Positions 45,967 through 56,025 of a DNA stretch of 64,000 nt are shown in pieces. The stretch comes from Planococcus soli (GTDB lineage Bacteria > Bacillota > Bacilli > Bacillales_A > Planococcaceae), in contig NZ_WXYN01000051.1 in the NCBI RefSeq assembly GCF_016881065.1, positions 372,001-436,000 on the forward strand. Reading direction: 5' to 3'. Each line of letters opens with the position of its first letter. Position 1 is the first letter of the stretch. The notes under the pieces were generated by a model. It was not told the origin of the DNA. It saw only the letters and a program-made list of their open reading frames with translations, and made no database searches. The position numbers and the translations under genes were made by a program.

Positions 45967-47021
45967 TATACTTTAAAATCAATTTTTATCATTCCGGCTT
46001 CACGTGCCGATGTGAAGAGGATAACAATTAACGGACCAACGAAGAACCCTAGGAAGCCGATCAATTGGAGTCCTATGAACATCGCAATCAAAGTCGCTAA
46101 CGGCGAAAGTCCGATCTGAGTACCCATAACTTTTGGTTCAACGGTTCGGCGGATGATCAGCAATACGAGAGCCAGAATCGCCAACTGCGTTCCTTGAACA
46201 ATATCACCTGTGATAAATTCATAAATAAACCATGGCGTCAAAACGATGATCGATCCCAAAATTGGGATAAAGTCGATCAGCCATATGAGCAAAGACATGA
46301 CGATTGCATATTCTGGCGCTATAAAAGCAAGTGAAACAAGTGAAACAACAAATATAATGCAGCTCACCAGAAATTGTGCTTTTAAAAATCCAAAAATCAC
46401 TTTGTTCAAACGTGCAAACATAAAACGGACTTTTTCGGCCGTAGAATCTTTCAGGCGCTTGAAAAGCATGATTTTCAATCCAGGCAAATCCAGCATGAAC
46501 AAAAACAATGCAATGAGGAACACAATAAAACTGACGAGAAAAGAAGGGATGCCGGTCAACAGATTAGAGACAGTGTCATAATTGACAATCGTCAGGATCC
46601 AATCGCGAATTCCTTCTATAAATCCTGCCAGTTCAGTTTCAAATGAAGAAACCACTTCGACAGGCATATCTGCTGTTGAACGGAAAAAGAACCGTTGAAA
46701 TTCATCCCACATAATAGACAAAGAATTTATGTATTCCGGCACCATTTTCGAAAACTGAATAATTTGGCCGATTAATTGAGTTACAGTCCAATAAAGCAAC
46801 CCGGAAACAACTACCAGAAAAAGGATGAATACGGATATTACAGCAGACTTTCTATGCCATTTGAACCTTTTATGTATAAAATTAACAAGTGGTTCTAAAA
46901 AAATAGCAGTGATCAAAGCGATGATCAATGGAATGGAAACTGGCAATATATAGATGGATATTAAAATCAAGGCTGCTGCGACAGCAGCGATTGTTACAGT
47001 TTTCTTCGTCAACCACTTCAC
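45966..47021 (-). CDS. AI-2E family transporter (PerM-type membrane protein)
   Basis: 351 residues from GTG with AAGGAGG 8 bases upstream. About eight membrane helices and the family motif IDFIPILGSIIVLTPW near residue 245, plus PLIVILFTSAREAG at the end. Relatives include YtvI, YueF and YrrI; some members act as Na+/H+ or autoinducer exporters, but substrate here is unknown. Stands alone behind YugN. Confidence 0.82.
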   Translation of the reverse strand: MKWLTKKTVTIAAVAAALILISIYILPVSIPLIIALITAIFLEPLVNFIHKRFKWHRKSAVISVFILFLVVVSGLLYWTVTQLIGQIIQFSKMVPEYINSLSIMWDEFQRFFFRSTADMPVEVVSSFETELAGFIEGIRDWILTIVNYDTVSNLLTGIPSFLVSFIVFLIALFLFMLDLPGLKIMLFKRLKDSTAEKVRFMFARLNKVIFGFLKAQFLVSCIIFVVSLVSLAFIAPEYAIVMSLLIWLIDFIPILGSIIVLTPWFIYEFITGDIVQGTQLAILALVLLIIRRTVEPKVMGTQIGLSPLATLIAMFIGLQLIGFLGFFVGPLIVILFTSAREAGMIKIDFKV

Positions 47022-47065
47022 TGATCGAATCCTCCTTAATTAAGGTTGAAATGTTCATGACTGTT

Positions 47066-47098
47066 TAAAAAAACCGCAGTTCAATTGCTGAACTGCGG
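47066..47098 (-). terminator. Terminator of yugN
   Basis: CCGCAGTTCA pairs with TGAACTGCGG around a 5-base loop and is followed by eight T on the minus strand. Confidence 0.87.
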
Positions 47099-47103
47099 AA
47101 ATT

Positions 47104-47469
47104 TTATACGCTAATTTCGAAACCTTGAACTTCTTTCTTGATCGAGCTCAATAATCCGATGCACGTTTTAATCAAGTGTTCAGGGAAATCTTCATCTTCA
47201 CCGTATTCTACACCATGTGGATAATAGTGTTTGCCAAGTGCCGGCTTCATAACACGCATAGTAGCATCATTGGAATCAACATCACCGTTAGTGGCATATG
47301 CAAATACCCGCAAATAGTAAGTGCCTTCGCGAATGATGAATTTACGGTCGTATGTGACACGCTCATAATCCCATTGTCCTTCTTTGGTCAAACCGTGTTT
47401 GTTCATGATGCTTTCAAGTAATTCGATATCTACGTGAATGTTTTCAAGTCCTGTATTTTCAAAATACAT
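47104..47469 (-). CDS. yugN: YugN-like family protein
   Basis: 121 residues, soluble. MYFENTGLENIHVDI at the start and HYYPHGVEYGEDEDFP near the end identify the YugN family. GGAGGAG lies before the ATG. Function unknown. In B. subtilis yugN is not at this locus, so this is one of the few breaks in gene order here. Confidence 0.82.
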   Translation of the reverse strand: MYFENTGLENIHVDIELLESIMNKHGLTKEGQWDYERVTYDRKFIIREGTYYLRVFAYATNGDVDSNDATMRVMKPALGKHYYPHGVEYGEDEDFPEHLIKTCIGLLSSIKKEVQGFEISV

Positions 47470-47589
47470 AGGATCTCTCCTCCTCTATAACAAAAAAGAC
47501 TACATACTCCTTTAATAATAGATCATAATTTAAGTTGTTGCAATGGCTAGTTTGTGTCAGTGTAGAGGCGGCTGTTATAATAATATATA

Positions 47590-47845
47590 TAAGTTGAACC
47601 TAAGAATCATCATTTTTATAAACCGCTTGGGCCGCTTTGGGCTGGGCACGCCGGCACAAGAGATGGAGTAGAATCAAAGCAAACCTATGTTTTTCGCCGT
47701 ATTCTTCAAAGAGTAGGAACCCATCAGCGGAGACTTCCGCGGGCTCCTGGCAGCTGCTGCGAGACGTCTTTTCGTGCCGACTGCCTGATCCGCATCCAGC
47801 GGGGCTCGAAAGTGGAGCCGATTTGTGGAGTATCAGCAAGTTAAA
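47590..47845 (-). repeat. Second repeat family, long copy
   Basis: GC-rich, about 250 bp, in the 422-bp gap before ylbC. The ends (GCTTGGGCCGCTTTGGGCTG near 47617, and CTCGAAAGTGGAGCCGATTT then GTGGAGTATCAGCA near 47808-47842) match, in reverse, the sequence at 56955-57030. Several short palindromes lie inside (for example TCAGCGGAGACTTCCGCGGG). No convincing gene. Confidence 0.65.
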
Positions 47846-47892
47846 ATCAGTAGTTCATCATATATACATACAATAGTAAAGGGGCTGTTCGA

Positions 47893-48957
47893 TTGAAAGA
47901 CTTGCTGCGCATTATGATTTTTCTATCGATAGTTCTAATCGGTTTATTCTATTTGGATCCATCAATAAATGAGAATGATGTTCTGGAAGCACCACGAACG
48001 GTAGATCCTTTGCCAAGCGAAAATATTGCGGATGAAACTTTAGAAGTTGCTCGTCCTGCTACGGGCATTTCAAGTTTTATAGGCGAGTCTAGCGATAAAT
48101 GGCTGGAACAATACGGGGAACCCGAGCGGAAAGAACCTTCAGCATACGGCTACGAATGGTGGGTATATAACGCCAGCTACTCCAACTTTATCATGACGGG
48201 GGTTAAGGACGGCAAAGTGGTTCAGGTTTACACTGCTGGGACTGCAGTAGATGCGGCACCATATAAAATTGGCCAAAATCTCGATGAAGTATATCGCTTC
48301 ACCATACTTGAAAATGAAATAACGGTTAAATACGGAACTAATATTTACACATTCAATGTCACGGCTGAGGATATGGACAAGCGGATCCTGGTCAAGTTCG
48401 ATGGCATTTTTGCACAATTGTACATTGATTCAAAAGACCGTGCTTTAGAGGCCGTCCGTTTTATGGATGCGGAGACGTTGATTCGCCATCAGCCTTACGA
48501 TCTTATGTATTCAGGTGAGCTGCTGCCGGTACAGGCTCCATCCTCCACACAGCAGCGTTCCATAGACGAAGGAAATGCCAAGCAGATTGTTGATTTGGTA
48601 AATGTTTACCGTCTCCATCATTCCACTATGCCTTTGGCGGTTAACCCTCTGGCAAACATGGTGTCTAAAGCAAACAGTGAAGACATGGCGAAGCAAAATT
48701 TCCTTTCTGAGGAAATGGAAATCAATGATTTGCACGGCAGGTTGGAACGAGCCAATATAGATTTCGAACAAGCGGCAGTCAACACAGCCACTCGCTATTA
48801 TGATGCAGCGGAAACCGTACATGGCTGGATCAACTCCGATGCCCATCGCAATACGCTGCTCAGTGATGAATACAACCAAACGGGAGTTGGCGTTTTCGGC
48901 AAATATTATACACAGATTTTTCTTGAAAAAGAGCCTGCTACTGCTTTTGAGCAATAG
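47893..48957 (+). CDS. ylbC: CAP-domain protein YlbC
   Basis: 354 residues from TTG with AAAGGGG 8 bases upstream. One N-terminal hydrophobic segment (residues 5-20) serves as signal or anchor. A CAP-associated N-terminal domain (about 55-195; WLEQYGEPERKEPSAYGYEWW) is followed by an SCP/PR1-type CAP domain (about 225-345) with VYRLHHSTMPL, a conserved HGWINSDAHRNTLL and TGVGVFG. Extracytoplasmic. Function unknown. It ends in a convergent 20-bp overlap with the next gene. Confidence 0.87.
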   Translation: MKDLLRIMIFLSIVLIGLFYLDPSINENDVLEAPRTVDPLPSENIADETLEVARPATGISSFIGESSDKWLEQYGEPERKEPSAYGYEWWVYNASYSNFIMTGVKDGKVVQVYTAGTAVDAAPYKIGQNLDEVYRFTILENEITVKYGTNIYTFNVTAEDMDKRILVKFDGIFAQLYIDSKDRALEAVRFMDAETLIRHQPYDLMYSGELLPVQAPSSTQQRSIDEGNAKQIVDLVNVYRLHHSTMPLAVNPLANMVSKANSEDMAKQNFLSEEMEINDLHGRLERANIDFEQAAVNTATRYYDAAETVHGWINSDAHRNTLLSDEYNQTGVGVFGKYYTQIFLEKEPATAFEQ

Positions 48958-48975
48958 CAGGCTTTGAATTTTTAG
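48932..48975 (+). terminator. Terminator of ylbC
   Basis: AGCCTGCTA pairs with TAGCAGGCT (48932-48940, 48955-48963), followed by a modest T stretch. It lies within coding sequence of both converging genes. Confidence 0.55.
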
Positions 48976-49447
48976 GGACGATAAAAAAAGTGCCGGTCGC
49001 GGTAGCAATATGCTTTCCATCTTGTTGAAAAATGTTCCCTTCTATTACCAAAGCATGCCTGCCGCTGCGTATGATGCGAGCTTTGGCGCTTATGCTGTCT
49101 TCATCCGCCACGGTCAAGTAGTGGATCGCCAAGTTTGTGGTAACAGCACTAAAGCCGGGCTGGCATTTGCTGTTGGCAAGCGTTCCCATTGCAGTGTCGA
49201 GAAGAACCGCGAGAATTCCGCCATGCGGGATATTGACGTTATTGTGGATAAAAGCGGTATTTGGTATGGAAACAACGGAAGAATGTTCATCGGTGATACG
49301 TTTCATGTTCAGGGCCGCACTTAAATACGTAGCAAAGTCACCTTGCTGTTTTTTCTCGAAATTTGTCAAGTAGTCGCCTAACATCTCAAGATCTTCGGAA
49401 CTGCTGTTTTTTACAATACGCGCAAACTGATCGTTTAAAAGACTCAT
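48938..49447 (-). CDS. PaaI-type hotdog thioesterase
   Basis: 169 residues. The hotdog-fold signature NIPHGGILAVLLDTAMG is near residues 72-88 and the C-terminal strands (GRHALVIEGNIFQQDGKHIATATGTFFIV) are typical. It would hydrolyse acyl- or aryl-CoA thioesters; the substrate is not known. The N-terminal 45 residues form an extra helical region. The 3' end overlaps ylbC by 20 bp in opposite orientation. Confidence 0.8.
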   Translation of the reverse strand: MSLLNDQFARIVKNSSSEDLEMLGDYLTNFEKKQQGDFATYLSAALNMKRITDEHSSVVSIPNTAFIHNNVNIPHGGILAVLLDTAMGTLANSKCQPGFSAVTTNLAIHYLTVADEDSISAKARIIRSGRHALVIEGNIFQQDGKHIATATGTFFIVPKNSKPAIAQKQ

Positions 49448-49522
49448 GCTGACAATCCTTTCCTGTCTATAGTGAAATTTAAATATATCTGCTATGATTA
49501 AAGCGTAAAGGAGGAATCTACT

Positions 49523-49969
49523 ATGATTATGACCTATGAATGGGCTGAAATAACTGACTTTGCAGACGAGCTAAGCCAAATGATTCTACAATCTGAGCAA
49601 GCTGACCTCTACAGGGAAGCCTATGCCTCTGTCTATAACGATAAAAGTCTTGCGGAAGAAATCCAGGCCTTCGCAAGATTAAAAGACCAATATGAAGAAG
49701 TTCAGCGTTTTGGCAAATATCATCCGGAATACTCACGGGTGATGAAGCAAATTCGTGTGGACAAACGGCGATTGGATCTCAATGAGAAGATAGCCAATCT
49801 GCGTTTAATGGAAAACGAGTTGCAGGATTTGATGGACCAGGTAAGCTTTATCCTTGGCAGATCGGTATCTGAGGCGGTAAAAATTCCTTCCTCCAATCCT
49901 TTCTTTTCATCAGAATCTTCCTGCGGCGGAAGCTGCGGCACAGGCGGCGGCTGTTCTTGTTCAGCCTGA
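49523..49969 (+). CDS. ylbF: RNase Y regulatory factor YlbF (RicF)
   Basis: 148 residues with AAAGGAGG 8 bases before the ATG. A helical core (YlbF/YmcA domain; LKDQYEEVQRFGKYHPEYSRV near residues 54-72) and a Cys-rich tail (CGGSCGTGGGCSCSA). In B. subtilis YlbF, YmcA and YaaT form a complex carrying iron-sulfur clusters that steers RNase Y, and the tail cysteines are among the ligands (established for the family). The tail is intact here. Confidence 0.92.
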   Translation: MIMTYEWAEITDFADELSQMILQSEQADLYREAYASVYNDKSLAEEIQAFARLKDQYEEVQRFGKYHPEYSRVMKQIRVDKRRLDLNEKIANLRLMENELQDLMDQVSFILGRSVSEAVKIPSSNPFFSSESSCGGSCGTGGGCSCSA

Positions 49970-49993
49970 CCGTGCAATTTTAAATAGCTCCAT

Positions 49994-50027
49994 AAAAAAA
50001 GTGCAACGCTTGCGTTGCACTTTTTTT
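49994..50027. terminator. Bidirectional terminator, ylbF / GDPD
   Basis: A perfect palindrome of AAAAAAAGTGCAACGC and its complement with two central T. Confidence 0.87.
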
Positions 50028-50034
50028 ATATAAG

Positions 50035-50943
50035 TTACTCTTCCATTTCCGAGATAAGAGCAACGGCAAGATCGGGCCGGTCGGTGATTATGCCTTTGGC
50101 TCCAGCGTCAATTAATGTTCGCATAGCTTCTGCTTCATCGATCACCCAATAATGCACCGGGATGTTCAAATTCTCCAAGAACGCAATAAAACGGGGAGAA
50201 TCCAGACGGAACACCGATGACTTCACCGGAATCTGGAACACATCTGCACGCGGGTGATACAAATGGCCAAACTGGCTGTTATAGGAAGCGTAAGCTTTTC
50301 TGACTTCATTTTCTCCTGCGCCAATTGCAACCCGGTTTTGGGCATACAAATTGAAACGGTCGATTTGCTCATCATAAAAAGATGTCACGGCTACCCGGTC
50401 CTGTACGCCAAGAGAATCGATCAGGCGCCACAGCTTGGAAGGCACTAAACTGCCCTCATACGTCTCTGGATCATCTTTAATGTCAATATTAATATACATC
50501 TGCGGGAATTTCTCAATCAGTTCACGAAGCAGCACAACCTGTTCATTTTTGCCGCGATACGAATGCTTGCCTTCTAGGTCGATAAAGTGATAGCCAAGAT
50601 CAAAAGCTTTCAACTGATCAAGGGACATATCTGCCACTCGGCCGGCTCCATCAGTCGTGCGGTCAATGTATTCATCGTGAAATACAAGGATTTCTTCATC
50701 CTTGGTCATACGGATATCGATTTCAAATCCGTGTACGCCAAGATCTGCTGATCTGTTGAATGCAGCCAAGGTATTTTCCGGTGCCAATTTGGCGCCGCCA
50801 CGGTGTGCAAGAACGATCGGGCGTTCATAATTCAATACTTCTTTAGCAGGACGGAACTGCGGGTTGGCCAATGCTTTAGACCCTGCCCAAGCAGCCGCTC
50901 CGACAGCAGCGGCTGCCAAGCCGATTTTTGTCTTTTTTCCCAT
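50035..50943 (-). CDS. Glycerophosphodiester phosphodiesterase, membrane-anchored
   Basis: 302 residues with GGGAGG before the ATG. A short hydrophobic N-terminus (about residues 7-24) suggests membrane anchoring. The GDPD core starts LAHRGGAKLAPENTL (catalytic His) near residue 47, with FEIDIRMTKDEEIL and FHDEYIDRTTDG, then the C-terminal strand WVIDEAEAM. It releases glycerol 3-phosphate from phospholipid head-group diesters. It lies between ylbF and ylbG, where B. subtilis has no gene. Confidence 0.87.
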   Translation of the reverse strand: MGKKTKIGLAAAAVGAAAWAGSKALANPQFRPAKEVLNYERPIVLAHRGGAKLAPENTLAAFNRSADLGVHGFEIDIRMTKDEEILVFHDEYIDRTTDGAGRVADMSLDQLKAFDLGYHFIDLEGKHSYRGKNEQVVLLRELIEKFPQMYINIDIKDDPETYEGSLVPSKLWRLIDSLGVQDRVAVTSFYDEQIDRFNLYAQNRVAIGAGENEVRKAYASYNSQFGHLYHPRADVFQIPVKSSVFRLDSPRFIAFLENLNIPVHYWVIDEAEAMRTLIDAGAKGIITDRPDLAVALISEMEE

Positions 50944-51074
50944 ATGTTGTGTTACCTCCCTGGAATTCTGTAATAAAAACAGTATAGCGAACTGAGTGCT
51001 GTGCTGTCAGTTTATTCGGTTGCGGCTTTTTTCTTTCCTATGGTATTCTAGAAGCTAAGAAAAGAGGGATACTT

Positions 51075-51347
51075 ATGCATGATCGCCAAGGCCTCATTGT
51101 CTATGTGCATCATTTGAAACAAGCTAAATCGCTGCGGAAGTTCGGGCATGTCCACTATATTTCCCGCAAATTGAAATATGTAGTCCTGTATATGGATCAG
51201 GATGCCATAGAAGCAACCAAAACGAAATTAAATAAATTGCCATATGTAAAACAAGTGCTCGAATCCTATCGCCCAATGCTCAAAACGGAATATGAAAATG
51301 CTAAGCCTGATAAAGCAAAGGAATACGATTACAAAATCGGCCTTTGA
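51075..51347 (+). CDS. ylbG: UPF0298 family protein YlbG
   Basis: 90 residues. [17 protein letters not shown] and [30 protein letters not shown] are the YlbG hallmarks. Probably RNA- or ribosome-associated by neighbourhood, but no function is established. Its stop directly abuts the stop of the opposite gene at 51348. Confidence 0.88.
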   Translation: MHDRQGLIVYVHHLKQAKSLRKFGHVHYISRKLKYVVLYMDQDAIEATKTKLNKLPYVKQVLESYRPMLKTEYENAKPDKAKEYDYKIGL

Positions 51348-51731
51348 TTATTGCATTGGCGGAATATAATGGTTCAATCTTAAAACCGAAATCAAGTGGC
51401 TATGGTAGAATTTTCTATCTGCGTACACGGATGAATGCTTGACTTCCATTTTGATGGGGGTATAACCAAGTTCTAAAACAGTTTGCTCGAAAATGTCCAA
51501 ACGCTTGGAATCGAGCGGGATCCCTTCGCGGCAAAGATAAATCGGCATAAAGTTGCCTTCAGAAGCGGGTTTGAATACAGCTGCAATCGATAAGACATCC
51601 TGTCCTTGTGAATTTGTAGAAACAAAAACAAATCCATGCATAAAGCGCTGCTGATTGCTTGTAATGAGTTCACGGAGTTCGTAAATATCTCCGTACCCTT
51701 CTCCAAGTTCAATAAAACGTTGAATCATCAT
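51348..51731 (-). CDS. Uncharacterised conserved protein between ylbG and rsmD
   Basis: 127 residues, soluble. Begins MMIQRFIELGEGYGDIYELRELI and contains FVSTNSQGQDVLSIAAVFKP. AAAGGACG stands before the ATG. I do not recognise the family; relatives I recall from Planococcaceae sit at the same place. The gene abuts ylbG tail to tail, and its start is 80 bp from the rsmD start on the opposite strand. Function unknown. Confidence 0.65.
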   Translation of the reverse strand: MMIQRFIELGEGYGDIYELRELITSNQQRFMHGFVFVSTNSQGQDVLSIAAVFKPASEGNFMPIYLCREGIPLDSKRLDIFEQTVLELGYTPIKMEVKHSSVYADRKFYHSHLISVLRLNHYIPPMQ

Positions 51732-51811
51732 GTCACGTCCTTTCCAGTCTCCATTTTACCATTATGCACTAAAAATGCATCAAGAAAATCATTTAAGTTA
51801 GAGGCGATAAT

Positions 51812-52857
<1,046 letters not shown>

Positions 52858-52859
<2 letters not shown>

Positions 52860-52883
52860 GTCACGAATTTCGTGGCTTTTTTC
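52858..52883 (+). terminator. Terminator of rsmD-coaD
   Basis: GTCACGA pairs with TCGTGGC (one G-U) and is followed by six T. Confidence 0.7.
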
Positions 52884-52934
52884 TTATGCAGACCCCAGAC
52901 AACAATGATTTCATCCAAGGAAAGGAAGAGCTGC

Positions 52935-53960
52935 ATGAAAAGTAAACGATTACTGACTCTCGTTATTATGATGGCTCTTATAGTTTTTCTGTCCTCTTAC
53001 CAACTGGACTCGTATATCACAAGGCCGGGCGGCGCTTACGAACTGTCGCCACTGGTACAAGTGGCGGGCGGTGATGAAGATGATGCAGGAAGCCTTAGCT
53101 TAATGACGGTTTCCATGCTGACAGCAACTCCTGCTTTATACGTCTGGTCGCAATTTCAGGACGGCTATAAAATTTTGCCTCCGGAACAGGTCCGAAGCCC
53201 GCACGAAAGTGATGAAGAATACAATGTGCGCCAGCTGAAGCTCATGTCCGATTCGCAGGTGAATGCTCTGCAGATTGCGTTTCAACAGGCAGAACTGCCT
53301 TACGAAATCAGCAACAACGGGGTCTTTGTCCTAAATGTACTGACGGGAGGAGCGGCGGATGGAGTATTAGCGCCAGGAGACCGAGTACTTAATGTGGATG
53401 GCAATAACTTTACCGAAATGCAGGAGCTTATCGATTATTTAAGTGATAAAGAAGATGGGCAGGTGGTGGAAGTGCTTTATGAGCGCGAAGACCGCGAAAT
53501 CAGCACGGAGATTGAATTGGCGCCGTTGCCGACCGATCCCGACCGAGTCGGCTTGGGCATTTCTTTTGTTGAAGACAAGAGCATTGAAACAACCCCTGAA
53601 GTGGAAATCGATTCTGATGCAATCGGTGGGCCTTCAGCTGGCCTGATGTTCACACTCGAAATCCTCAACCAATTGGTGGACGAAGACATTACAAAAGGTT
53701 ATAATATCGCCGGCACAGGAACTATGGAAAGCGATGGATCTATAGGAAGAATTGGGGGCATTGATCAAAAAATCATGGCGGCCGATTCTGCAGACATCGA
53801 TATTTTCTTTGCTCCAAATGAAGCGGTGGAAGGCGGAGGCGACAGCAATTATGCAATCGCCGTTGAAACTGCAGAAAACATCGAAACAGCGATGGAAATT
53901 GTTCCGGTGGATACCATTGAAGATGCATTAGCATTTTTGGATGAGCTTCAACCCCGGTAA
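52935..53960 (+). CDS. ylbL: Membrane-anchored PDZ / Lon-like serine protease YlbL (SepM)
   Basis: 341 residues from ATG 52935 (AGGAAG upstream). One N-terminal membrane helix (residues 5-22), a PDZ domain (about 110-200; VLNVLTGGAADGVLAPGD), then a Lon-type proteolytic domain with the active-site Ser in GGPSAGLMF near residue 235 and Lys in GGIDQKIMAA near residue 278. The active site faces outside. Related SepM of streptococci trims a pheromone. The genes ylbJ and ylbK, which lie before ylbL in B. subtilis, are missing. Confidence 0.9.
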   Translation: MKSKRLLTLVIMMALIVFLSSYQLDSYITRPGGAYELSPLVQVAGGDEDDAGSLSLMTVSMLTATPALYVWSQFQDGYKILPPEQVRSPHESDEEYNVRQLKLMSDSQVNALQIAFQQAELPYEISNNGVFVLNVLTGGAADGVLAPGDRVLNVDGNNFTEMQELIDYLSDKEDGQVVEVLYEREDREISTEIELAPLPTDPDRVGLGISFVEDKSIETTPEVEIDSDAIGGPSAGLMFTLEILNQLVDEDITKGYNIAGTGTMESDGSIGRIGGIDQKIMAADSADIDIFFAPNEAVEGGGDSNYAIAVETAENIETAMEIVPVDTIEDALAFLDELQPR

Positions 53961-55147
53961 ATCGGCGGTGTGGTAAATTCTTTTTTCATATCTGTACTAC
54001 CCAATCCCTGCAGGTACATGGCAGTGGCATGAATATCAAGTTTCCCCATCGGGCCGTTCAGATCAGCTGCGCGGCTCACCAAGGGAAGCGTGATATTCTT
54101 TTTTATATGGTTTAAATAAAGTCTTCCTGTGCTAGACATGCCGAGAAGCCTGATATATTCAGGGCCTGTAAAAGAATGCAGCGCTTGCCACGTAAATCCA
54201 GTAAAAATATGCGTCATCATCCGCTGAATTCGGGTCCTCGTAAAGCGTTTGGATTTGACAAGGGCAATAAAAGCTTCAAAGTTGTCCGCTGTTTTCGCAG
54301 ATTGGTAGATCAAGTTTTCAATGCCTTCGGTTACTTCGGCGTACTGTTTCAGCCGCTCCGCGCCTTCACGCAAAATAGTAAATCGCAGCAACGGATAAAA
54401 TCCTTCCCAACTGCCGAAAGTGCCATATTCATTTTCACTATTTTTTAATGCGGCGATGGACGTTTCTGGCATATAAGCCGACAACTGCTCGACTGAATCC
54501 CCTTTAAAAAAAGCTTCACGAATTCCGGTCGCACTGGCAATCGGCAGCCCCGCTTCGATAGAGTCATGGTAGTTGGCGCCAATCCGCTGAATCGTCAGCG
54601 GTTCCATGGAAGAACCGAGGCGTTGGGCCGCTTCCAAATAATGAAATCCTAAAATATTGTTCGGCTGCGTCAAATCGGCAAACCCCTCACGGTCAGCCGT
54701 TAAAGCCTTATAGGCAGTGTTTAGGGCTTTTGGGTAGCTGATGCCAGTTTGGACAGCCTCGTGGATGAGATATTGGTATTCAGCTGCATGTTCTGTCAGC
54801 AGCTGGCGGGAGTTCAGGAAAGGGGCGATCGCTCCTTGTTCACTGCCAAAGCAAAAAGATGAGCAGCCGATTGCCTCGAGCAATGCAATCCCACCTTTAG
54901 CAAAATCGGATGCCTGCGCCGTTGCATAGACATAAGGAAGTTCAATCACCAGATCGATGCCAGCATCCAGCGCCATTTGTGTCCGTGCCCATTTATCGGC
55001 AAACGCCGGTTCCCCGCGCTGCAGAAACTGACCGCTCATAACTGCAATGACCAGGTCTGCGCCTGACTCCGCACGCGCCTGCTCTGCATGATGGAGATGA
55101 CCATTATGGAAAGGGTTGTACTCAACAATAATTCCTACAGCTTTCAA
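53948..55147 (-). CDS. tmcAL: tRNA(Met) cytidine acetate ligase TmcAL (YlbM)
   Basis: 399 residues from TTG 55147 with GAGGTG 7 bases before, giving the standard KAVGIIVEYNPFHNGHLHH start; a longer frame exists but the extra 30 residues lack any family match. The HxGH nucleotidyltransferase motif is in FHNGHLHH. It activates acetate with ATP to acetylate C34 of elongator tRNA(Met). Its end overlaps ylbL by 13 bp in convergent orientation. Confidence 0.93.
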   Translation of the reverse strand: MKAVGIIVEYNPFHNGHLHHAEQARAESGADLVIAVMSGQFLQRGEPAFADKWARTQMALDAGIDLVIELPYVYATAQASDFAKGGIALLEAIGCSSFCFGSEQGAIAPFLNSRQLLTEHAAEYQYLIHEAVQTGISYPKALNTAYKALTADREGFADLTQPNNILGFHYLEAAQRLGSSMEPLTIQRIGANYHDSIEAGLPIASATGIREAFFKGDSVEQLSAYMPETSIAALKNSENEYGTFGSWEGFYPLLRFTILREGAERLKQYAEVTEGIENLIYQSAKTADNFEAFIALVKSKRFTRTRIQRMMTHIFTGFTWQALHSFTGPEYIRLLGMSSTGRLYLNHIKKNITLPLVSRAADLNGPMGKLDIHATAMYLQGLGSTDMKKEFTTPPIYRG

Positions 55148-55216
55148 TCTGCTCACCTCTTTGGTAGAATTAAATCTAGTATACCGATGTTTGAAATAGA
55201 GTGACAAGATTTTTTC

Positions 55217-55245
55217 TTGACATCTTTTTCTGTGCATTATATAAT
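55217..55245 (+). promoter_or_regulatory. Consensus sigma-A promoter of ylbN-rpmF
   Basis: TTGACA (55217-55222), 17-base spacer, TATAAT (55240-55245): both boxes perfect. It lies 28 bp before the ylbN start, suggesting strong expression fitting a ribosomal protein operon. Confidence 0.92.
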
Positions 55246-55273
55246 CAACTTTGTTGTCTTGAGGTGATTACTT

Positions 55274-55807
55274 ATGAAAATAGCGATTCAACAGCTTCAA
55301 AAGCATCGCAGAGACGGACTGCCAATTGACCAAATGGTCCATTTGGAAGCAGTGAAATCACGGAATAGCGATATTCGGGAAATTTCACCTGTACATGTTA
55401 CAGGACATTGCACAATTGGTTCGCAACAATTAACGTGCCAACTCCATCTCGAAGGCATGCTCACGCTGCCTTGTGCCAGAACTTGGGAGGATGTTGAGTT
55501 TCCGATTAATGTCGACTCGGTTGAAGTCTTTGATTGGTCTGAAGAGGCCGGAGAAGACAAGCTTAGTGATGTTCACGCAGTAGAAACTGAAGTCATTGAT
55601 CTTCAGCCGATACTGGAAGAACTAGTTTTGCTGCAGATACCGATACAGGTGTTTAAGGAAGACGCCGATCAATCCGTTATAAAAGGCGGAAACGATTGGT
55701 CGTATTCAACAGACGAAGAGTACGAAGCCGAGAAAGAAGCGGCACCACCAAAACCAGATCCAAGACTTGCTGATTTAGCAAAGTATTTTGATCAGTCAGA
55801 TGAATAG
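55274..55807 (+). CDS. ylbN: DUF177 (YceD-family) protein YlbN
   Basis: 177 residues, acidic, soluble. LEGMLTLPCARTWEDVEFPI and the C-terminal PDPRLADLAKYFDQ are typical. In most bacteria this gene precedes rpmF; it is thought to act in 23S rRNA or ribosome biogenesis. It is followed by rpmF after 24 bp. Confidence 0.9.
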   Translation: MKIAIQQLQKHRRDGLPIDQMVHLEAVKSRNSDIREISPVHVTGHCTIGSQQLTCQLHLEGMLTLPCARTWEDVEFPINVDSVEVFDWSEEAGEDKLSDVHAVETEVIDLQPILEELVLLQIPIQVFKEDADQSVIKGGNDWSYSTDEEYEAEKEAAPPKPDPRLADLAKYFDQSDE

Positions 55808-55831
55808 AATTAGTGTAAGGAGGTGTCACCA

Positions 55832-56008
55832 ATGGCTGTACCAGCTAGAAGAACGTCCAAAACCGCTAAAAGAAAACGCCGTACACATTTTAAATTGTCA
55901 GTGCCGGGCATGGTAATTTGCCCAAGCTGTGGCGAAAGTAAATTGGCTCACCACGTCTGCAAAGCATGTGGATCGTACAAAGGTAAAGAAGTAGTAGCAA
56001 GCAAATAA
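55832..56008 (+). CDS. rpmF: 50S ribosomal protein L32
   Basis: 58 residues, from ATG 55832 with AAGGAGGTG 9 bases upstream. The basic N-terminus [19 protein letters not shown] and the zinc ribbon CPSC ... CKAC identify the zinc-binding form of L32. Confidence 0.97.
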   Translation: MAVPARRTSKTAKRKRRTHFKLSVPGMVICPSCGESKLAHHVCKACGSYKGKEVVASK

Positions 56009-56025
56009 AACAGTATTTGCTGCTG

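Noticed and set aside
47600-47876. Overlapping frames on both strands before ylbC
   Set aside because: They coincide with the GC-rich repeat, have no ribosome site and no resemblance to known proteins.
55148-55237. Thirty extra N-terminal codons for tmcAL
   Set aside because: The family starts at the KAVGIIVEYNPFHNGH segment, a ribosome site precedes TTG 55147, and the extension crosses the promoter of ylbN.
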